Part shown: piece after piece, positions 6,896-11,039 of the stretch
How the letters are laid out: every line of letters begins with the position of its first letter
Numbering within the stretch: position 1 is the first letter of the stretch
NCBI GenBank assembly: GCA_000697055.1
Contig: JNDT01001327.1
Coordinates: 1-11,039 of the forward strand
Length of the DNA stretch: 11,039 bases
Reading direction: 5' to 3'
From: Saksenaea vasiformis B4078
Lineage: Eukaryota > Mucoromycota > Mucoromycetes > Mucorales > Saksenaeaceae
The notes under the pieces: model-generated
The model's input: the letters and a program-made list of their open reading frames with translations, nothing else
What the model was told of the DNA's origin: nothing
Database searches by the model: none
Made by a program: the position numbers and the translations under genes

Positions 6896-8904
6896 TTATG
6901 GTTTTATAGTGATGTAGTTGCGTTTGAGGTTGTCTGATTTACTTTTAGTGGGACTATCAGCTATGTAATCCCAATAAGCAGCAATGCTTTTGGAGTCTGT
7001 AAAATGATGAGCAGGTTCTTATGTATCATCTTTAGCCTCATAACCTTTCCAACGCACTTTATACAGATATTTACCTTTTTGTTTCTTGTGAGAGACAATA
7101 GCATCAACAGTATAGATTTCATCAATGGGTACTACTTCATCTTGGGAGATTAATTTTAGTACCTCCGGAGGATAGTCTCTTGATAACAAGTCTCCTTTTT
7201 CATCTCTTAAGGTATATGCACCACTACTGTTTATACGATCAACCATATATGGTCCTTTGTACAATGGATCCAATTTACCTGGTTGCAATGTTTTGATCAT
7301 GATGTGGCTATTTTGTGGGAAATTTACCAGAACATGCATTTTGTCAAAATTACCCTTTTGTACATTTATCACTGCTTTAGTTCTTTCAGCAATGGCAGGG
7401 AAGACGACATCAGCCATGTGCTCAATTTGTTGTTCAAGTTCTTTATGACTCATGTTATGACCTTGGGCATCCTCACGGTAGTCTTTAAACAGATTCAACT
7501 TGCGAGCAAACATCAATGAGAAAGGAGCAGAGTTATGATGTTTAGAGATTTTTACATTTAATGCCAACTGTATACTCGGCATGTATATGTTCCATTCTCT
7601 AGTTGCACCTTTTATACTCTTTCTGATTGTTTGTACCAAAGTTTGCACCCAGCGTTCTGCTACACCATTTCCCCTGGGATAGTAAGGAGTTACTAGGCGA
7701 TGGTCAAAGCCAGCAGCATCTATGAATCACTTCATGAGTCCATTGATGAATTCATTATCTGACTGTAATATGCGTGGCAATCTGAAATCACAGAATACTT
7801 GAACTAACGTTTTTATAATCATATCTGATTGCTTATTTGGGATTGGATGGAGGATGCAGAATCGTATGCATATGTCTACCATAACGAGGAGGTAATTGTT
7901 TCCAGTTAATGAGGTGGTGAATGGGTCTACAAGGTCAATTGTCCAGTGATCTTCTGGAATTGTTGAATGGACAGGTCTAAGTGGATGGACAATATTGAAT
8001 CTTTGGCATTCATTGCACTGTTTAACAATTTCAACAGCATCTTGTAGAATACCCAACCAGTTCATGCCATCTGACTTAATGGTCTTGACAATAGATTCAG
8101 CACCAAAGTAACCTAAGAGATGTGCCTCTTCGAGTACCTTTTTGCGATCCATTTTACTTGGAGTAATGTAATCTTCCTCAATTGTCACTTTACAATTATT
8201 CTGCTGTCACTCCTTGGGGCTTATAGCCGTAGCGTCCTGGGCATTACCCCCCTCCAGCTCATTTTCTGCTGGGAAAAGGCGCGACAGTGAATCAGGTAAT
8301 ATATTGCTAATGCTTGGGAGGTGAACAACTTGGAAATCATAGTCCAATAAAGTGTCCAGCCAGTTAATCATCATGGCATTAGCTTGCAGTTGCATGTGCA
8401 AATACACCAGAGCTTTGTGGTTAGTATAGAGTATAAACTGATTGCTCCACAGATAAGGATGAAATTTGTTTAAAGCAAAAATAATAGTGAGAAGCTCTTT
8501 ACAGGTGACAGAATAATTGCATTCTGATTTACTTAAGGACCGTGCCATGAATGCAATGTGATGGGTCTTACCATTTATAACCTGATACAGCACTGCACTG
8601 ATGCCTACATTGGATGCATCTGTAGCCACACAGAAAGGTTGAGACAAATCCAGGTAGGACAACAATGGCGCACGCGAGATGACATATTTGAGATCTTTAA
8701 ATGCCTTACTATGTTTATCAGTCCATATGGATTTTAAGCTGTATGTATTTCTCAAGGCATCCAGAGGTGCAGTAAGGCGGGAGACACAAGGGATGTGTTT
8801 CCTGAAATAGTTGACAATGCCTAAAAATTGCTGTATCTCTTTACTGGTTTTAGAAATTGGCCATTCAGTAACATTGGTAACCTTACACTGTAAGTGTGGT
8901 TTTG
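6896..8904 (-). pseudogene. pol: E2 pol: RT end, RNase H, integrase and chromodomain, interrupted
   Basis: One minus-strand frame without frameshifts, with in-frame stops TGA 8209-8207, TGA 7729-7727 and TAA 7021-7019, ending at TAA 6898-6896. The order is: RT thumb (EIQQFLGIVNYFRKHIP); RNase H with VATDASNVG, KELLTI, YTNHKAL and LPDSLSR; integrase zinc finger; integrase core; C-terminal GPY-type module (LDPLYKGPYMVDR); chromodomain (YLYKVRWKGYEAKDDT, continuing after the stop with EPAHHFTD). The order RT-RH-IN-chromodomain defines a chromovirus. Integrase D, D and E are kept (codons 7936-7934, 7759-7757, 7657-7655), but SDN lacks the usual following Gly. RNase H has Asn for the usual Asp in YTDHKAL (8422-8420), and the zinc-finger second His is Tyr (8110-8108). 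Both are single transitions. The frame is cut at 8904 by the LTR of E1. The element is dead. Two of the three stops are TGA, which fits C-to-T or G-to-A decay. Confidence 0.9.
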
Positions 8905-9127
8905 TGTAAGGGAAAAAGAAATATGTCATTTGGTTGTAAGTGAGTACCAGATACTTTTATAGTTGATATCAAAGACTTCAAAGAGTTAACAATGATAAAG
9001 GTATCAACGGAGTGATCAGAGATAAAAAGGGAAGCGTGGAAAAAAAAATAAAGTCAAAGGCAGTAGAAAATCAAAGAGAAATAAAGATACACTTGCTTGC
9101 CAAAGTAATATTATGCTGAAAACTGTC

Positions 9128-9159
9128 TTTATTGTGATCCCTATGAGGGCTATTTATAC
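9128..9159 (-). promoter_or_regulatory. TATA box and poly(A) signal of LTR A copy 2
   Basis: GTATAAATAG (9159-9150) and AATAAA (9133-9128) on the minus strand, unchanged from copy 1. In a 3' LTR the AATAAA would direct 3' end formation of the E1 transcript. Confidence 0.6.
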
Positions 9160-9232
9160 TAGTTCTAGTCTATGGCTGTTCTACAAATAATCATTGTTGT
9201 GATGGATATTTAGCAAGTCCGATCCATGAAAA

Positions 9233-9270
9233 AGATCAAAGTGATCATGTAACAAGATCAAAGTGATCCC
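9233..9270. repeat. 22-bp tandem repeats in LTR A copy 2, about 1.7 units
   Basis: One full unit (9233-9254) and a partial one (to 9270) carry the same GATC-AAAGT-GATC core as copy 1 (3885-3944). One unit is missing relative to that copy. The differences from the copy 1 units are G-to-A transitions. Confidence 0.7.
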
Positions 9271-9553
9271 TTCAGAGTAGGAGTTTGATTTTGGATTTTC
9301 AGGAGTGAGATGAGTGAGGAATTGTCAAGATGTCAGAATTGTATTGCAGTAGGTGAGAAAGGTATCTGTATTGCTGGGAAGAAGGTCAATTCCAACTGTG
9401 TGAGTTGTATATAGTTGGTTGGTATTGTTGAATATGTCCAGTTTTGAGATTATGTTTTGGTCATTGCGAAATGTTGAAGCATTGAGAGCATGCTTATGCT
9501 CCACATTGTCGTCTGGGTCTGAATCTTGAGCTGAAGCAGCTTGGCACCTTACA

Positions 9554-9560
9554 TATCCCC
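9554..9560 (-). promoter_or_regulatory. Short purine-rich end before LTR A (candidate polypurine tract)
   Basis: GGGGATA on the minus strand abuts the TGTAAGG start of LTR A copy 2. It is short, and CCCCC precedes it, so it is a weak polypurine tract. Its position right at the 3' LTR of E1 is what suggests the role. Confidence 0.35.
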
Positions 9561-9614
9561 GGGGGCTGGAGAAAGTGTGGTCCCTTCACTCATGTTGAGA
9601 ATCTTCTTGGCAAG

Positions 9615-10325
9615 TCATCTTTGTTTTAACGCGGTCATTTCCCTTGGTAGGGACTTCGTCAGCAAGGTGTACCAGGTTTGCTGATTGTTGACTTGAGTAG
9701 GTAGGAGTGATAATTGTTGTAGTTTGTGTCCCAAGGTCTGTTGAGCTTTGTGAAACTTCGCGATGGCCTTTTCCTGCTTCTTGTATTTGCGGCGAAGCTT
9801 TTTGACAGCTTTCTTGAAGGATTTTCTTTCTTCAGGCGTAACCTTGAAGTGCTGATCCAAGTAGTGGAGACTGTTCTTGGTTTTTGGGAGCTGCTCGGAG
9901 CTTGAGGCGGCTGAAGTCGAAGTAGGGTATGTTAACGGAGACAGCGCACTTGCTAATTGGGATGGAGTTGCTTGGTCCAGGATCTGGTTGAGGAGTAGGC
10001 TCTCGTCATTGAGCAATAGGGCTGGTAGAAGTGGTAGGTCTTGTTCCACTTGAGTGTGTATGGGATCCATCATCAATAATGGTTCTTGAGGGAGGAGAGA
10101 GGTTCCTACACCTTCGGCTTGCATCATGCCTTGAATCACTGGCAGATCGTATTCTGTCAGATCGAGATGGTCATAGTTCTGGAAGTTGAAGTTGTTCAGG
10201 CTCATGTTGAGAGGCTCCAGGTCGTTCAGGTATTCCATGTTGAGAGAGAAGAGTTCTTGAGGCAGTAGATGTAGGATGTCTGTACTTGGTGTCTGGCAGG
10301 ATATATATATGCATTCAGTTTCCAT
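9615..10325 (-). CDS. 236-residue ORF downstream of E1 integrase, unknown function
   Basis: An uninterrupted frame starts at an ATG (10325-10323) that overlaps the last 11 bases of the pol frame. Residues 1-130 are acidic and very Leu-rich (DLPLLPALLLNDESLLLNQI at about 96-115). A Ser/Ala/Thr linker follows (about 134-143), then a strongly basic helical segment at 163-206 (ERKSFKKAVKKLRRKYKKQE and on, with Leu-rich KLQQLSLL). It ends 61 bases before the 3' LTR. Being open over 237 codons in an otherwise broken element, it looks like real coding sequence. I do not recognise the family; it has no chromodomain, zinc knuckle, membrane segment or signal peptide that I can see. It may be a separate third ORF or the C-terminal tail of pol put out of frame in the AT run at 10302-10311. 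The ATG itself may therefore not be the ancestral start. Confidence 0.55.
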   Translation of the reverse strand: METECIYISCQTPSTDILHLLPQELFSLNMEYLNDLEPLNMSLNNFNFQNYDHLDLTEYDLPVIQGMMQAEGVGTSLLPQEPLLMMDPIHTQVEQDLPLLPALLLNDESLLLNQILDQATPSQLASALSPLTYPTSTSAASSSEQLPKTKNSLHYLDQHFKVTPEERKSFKKAVKKLRRKYKKQEKAIAKFHKAQQTLGHKLQQLSLLPTQVNNQQTWYTLLTKSLPREMTALKQR

Positions 10326-11037
10326 GTACTGGCTCCTTGATTGATTTTCCTTCTAGATCTGCTAGTCGATAGGATCCTTTCCTGCGAGATTCCTGCACAA
10401 TGTAGGGTCCTGTCCATTGATCCTCTAACTTTCCTGCCCAGGAAAAATCCAATGCATTCTTGTATACTTCAACGTGATCACCTTCTTTAAATGGTGGTCC
10501 CAGCTCTTTCTTCTTGGATATAATCTTCCGATCAATTGCTTTTTTCTGTTGTTCTTGCATCTTGAGGATCGATCTGGCAGCGTTTTTCTGTATAACTTGT
10601 AACAATTCGACTTGTTTGGAAACTTGTTGCAGGTATGCATCTTCCTTGTCTGTTCCATGATCTGGATTGGTTTCGGGTTCCACACTCTGATTGAATGGCA
10701 TATGTGCTTATCTGCCATAAATGAGAAAAAAGGGTGTGTGTCGGGTTGTCTTGTGTTGGATTGTACAGTAAGAGAATAATGTTGCAGGAAGGTACAGATG
10801 CCAATCATTTTTGACGTTTTCTGGAAGCTTGCGGAGTACTTGTCCAAGGGTGTGGTTGAAACGTTCTACTAGCCCATTTGTTTGTGGATGATATGGTGAG
10901 GTGGTCTTGTGCTTAATGGAATATTGTTGACAGACAGCTTCTACGATCGCATTTACAAAGGCTTGTCCATTGTCAGTAATGATGGATCGAGGACAACCAT
11001 GGTGACAGATGATATCTTCATATAAGAAAAGTGAAAC
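10315..11037 (-). pseudogene. pol: E1 pol, integrase core and C-terminal domain (partial)
   Basis: The minus-strand frame is open from the window edge. It shows the integrase second catalytic Asp in ITDNGQAF (codon 10974-10972) and the Glu in NGLVERFN (10866-10864), with SPYHPQTNG between them as in Ty3/gypsy integrases. HTPFFLIYGR follows, then an in-frame TAA (10710-10708) where CAA is likely ancestral. The frame then continues with a helical linker and the GPY/F module (GKLEDQWTGPYIVQE, GSYRLADLEGK, EPVHGN) and stops at TGA 10317-10315. Family members usually have Arg after HGN, so this TGA may be a mutated CGA. The first Asp, RNase H and RT lie outside the window. The enzyme would insert element cDNA into the chromosome; this copy is inactive because of the internal stop. 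Confidence 0.88.
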
Positions 11038-11039
11038 TT

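Larger units (their letters stand above)
8905..9553 (-). repeat. LTR A, copy 2: 3' LTR of E1, inserted in E2 pol
   Basis: On the minus strand it starts TGTAAGG at 9553 and ends CCTTACA at 8905, a perfect 7-bp inverted terminal pair. The TATA box is at 9159-9150 and AATAAA at 9133-9128. The U3 carries 1.7 units of the 22-bp repeat. The LTR is 649 bp, against about 669 for the matching span of copy 1; the difference is one repeat unit and a longer A run. The E1 coding region lies directly upstream and the E2 RT frame resumes directly downstream, so this is the 3' LTR of E1 at its insertion point. The flanking bases CAAAA (minus, 8904-8900) should be repeated at the E1 5' end, outside the window. 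Confidence 0.82.

Noticed and set aside
7257..7519. Plus-strand ORFs opposite the E2 integrase end
   Set aside because: They are antisense to a clearly coding frame with recognisable integrase C-terminal and chromodomain sequence.
8905..8929. MTYFFF… as native E2 RT sequence
   Set aside because: These codons lie inside LTR A and are shared with copy 1. The apparent start Met of the E2 frame comes from the LTR, not from pol.
8935..9553. LTR A copy 2 ending at 8935 (CTTACA) instead of 8905
   Set aside because: Similarity to copy 1 continues about 27 bases beyond 8935, and the terminus at 8905 gives a longer inverted pair (TGTAAGG/CCTTACA).
10086..10847. Other frames over the E1 integrase end and the 236-residue ORF
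   Set aside because: The minus-strand frame holding the GPY/F and catalytic motifs accounts for the region; the rest are shadows in other frames.
1..11039. CRISPR arrays, bacterial operons, rRNA
   Set aside because: There are no regularly spaced repeats with unique spacers, no ribosome-binding-site organisation and no rRNA-like sequence. The window is eukaryotic in character.

Overview
This window looks like repeat-rich, AT-rich DNA from a eukaryotic nuclear genome. The best guess is a fungus, possibly an early-diverging one. Three things point that way: several Ty3/gypsy-type LTR retrotransposons, one with a chromodomain; a tRNA-Tyr gene with a short intron in the canonical eukaryotic position; and strongly polarised C-to-T / G-to-A decay of repeats, as expected from repeat-induced point mutation (RIP) or methylcytosine deamination. 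The species cannot be named from sequence alone. No intact host protein-coding gene was recognised.

Left part (1-3450): 1-870 holds nothing I can support. A foldback, MITE-like element lies at 876-1002, and more copies of its sequence run on to about 1070. Two short coding-like fragments follow (minus 1086-1313, plus about 1369-1458). From 1581 to about 3343 there is a TATA box and then a long plus-strand coding relic. It is broken by many frameshifts and nonsense codons but reads as continuous protein-like sequence when frames are followed from block to block. I do not recognise its family.

Middle part (3450-6090): a degraded LTR-like fragment (about 3454-3530) adjoins a nearly full-length minus-strand LTR ('LTR A', copy 1, 3562-4227). 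LTR A copy 1 truncates the gag gene (4228-4607) of another retroelement whose compact 5' LTR ('LTR B') is 4619-4808. Another minus-strand LTR-like promoter/poly(A) region ('LTR C', about 5040-5212) sits 24 bp past the 3' end of an intact tRNA-Tyr(GUA) gene (5237-5318, minus). 5319-6089 is very AT-rich and includes a block that differs from 3454-3496 only by transitions towards A/T.

Right part (6090-11039): a minus-strand Ty3/gypsy chromovirus relic ('E2') has its 3' LTR ('LTR D', 6090-6820), polypurine tract (6821-6832) and a pol reading frame (8904 down to 6896). The frame covers the RT end, RNase H, integrase and chromodomain, with three in-frame stops and no frameshift. E2 is interrupted in its RT by a second minus-strand element ('E1'). 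The 3' LTR of E1 is LTR A copy 2 (8905-9553). Upstream of it lie a 236-residue ORF of unknown function (9615-10325) and the integrase end of pol (10315-11037, running off the window).

Overall this is a nest of dead or dying retroelements. The only functional-looking gene is the tRNA. The two most notable items are the unrecognised decayed gene on the left and the extra ORF after the E1 integrase.
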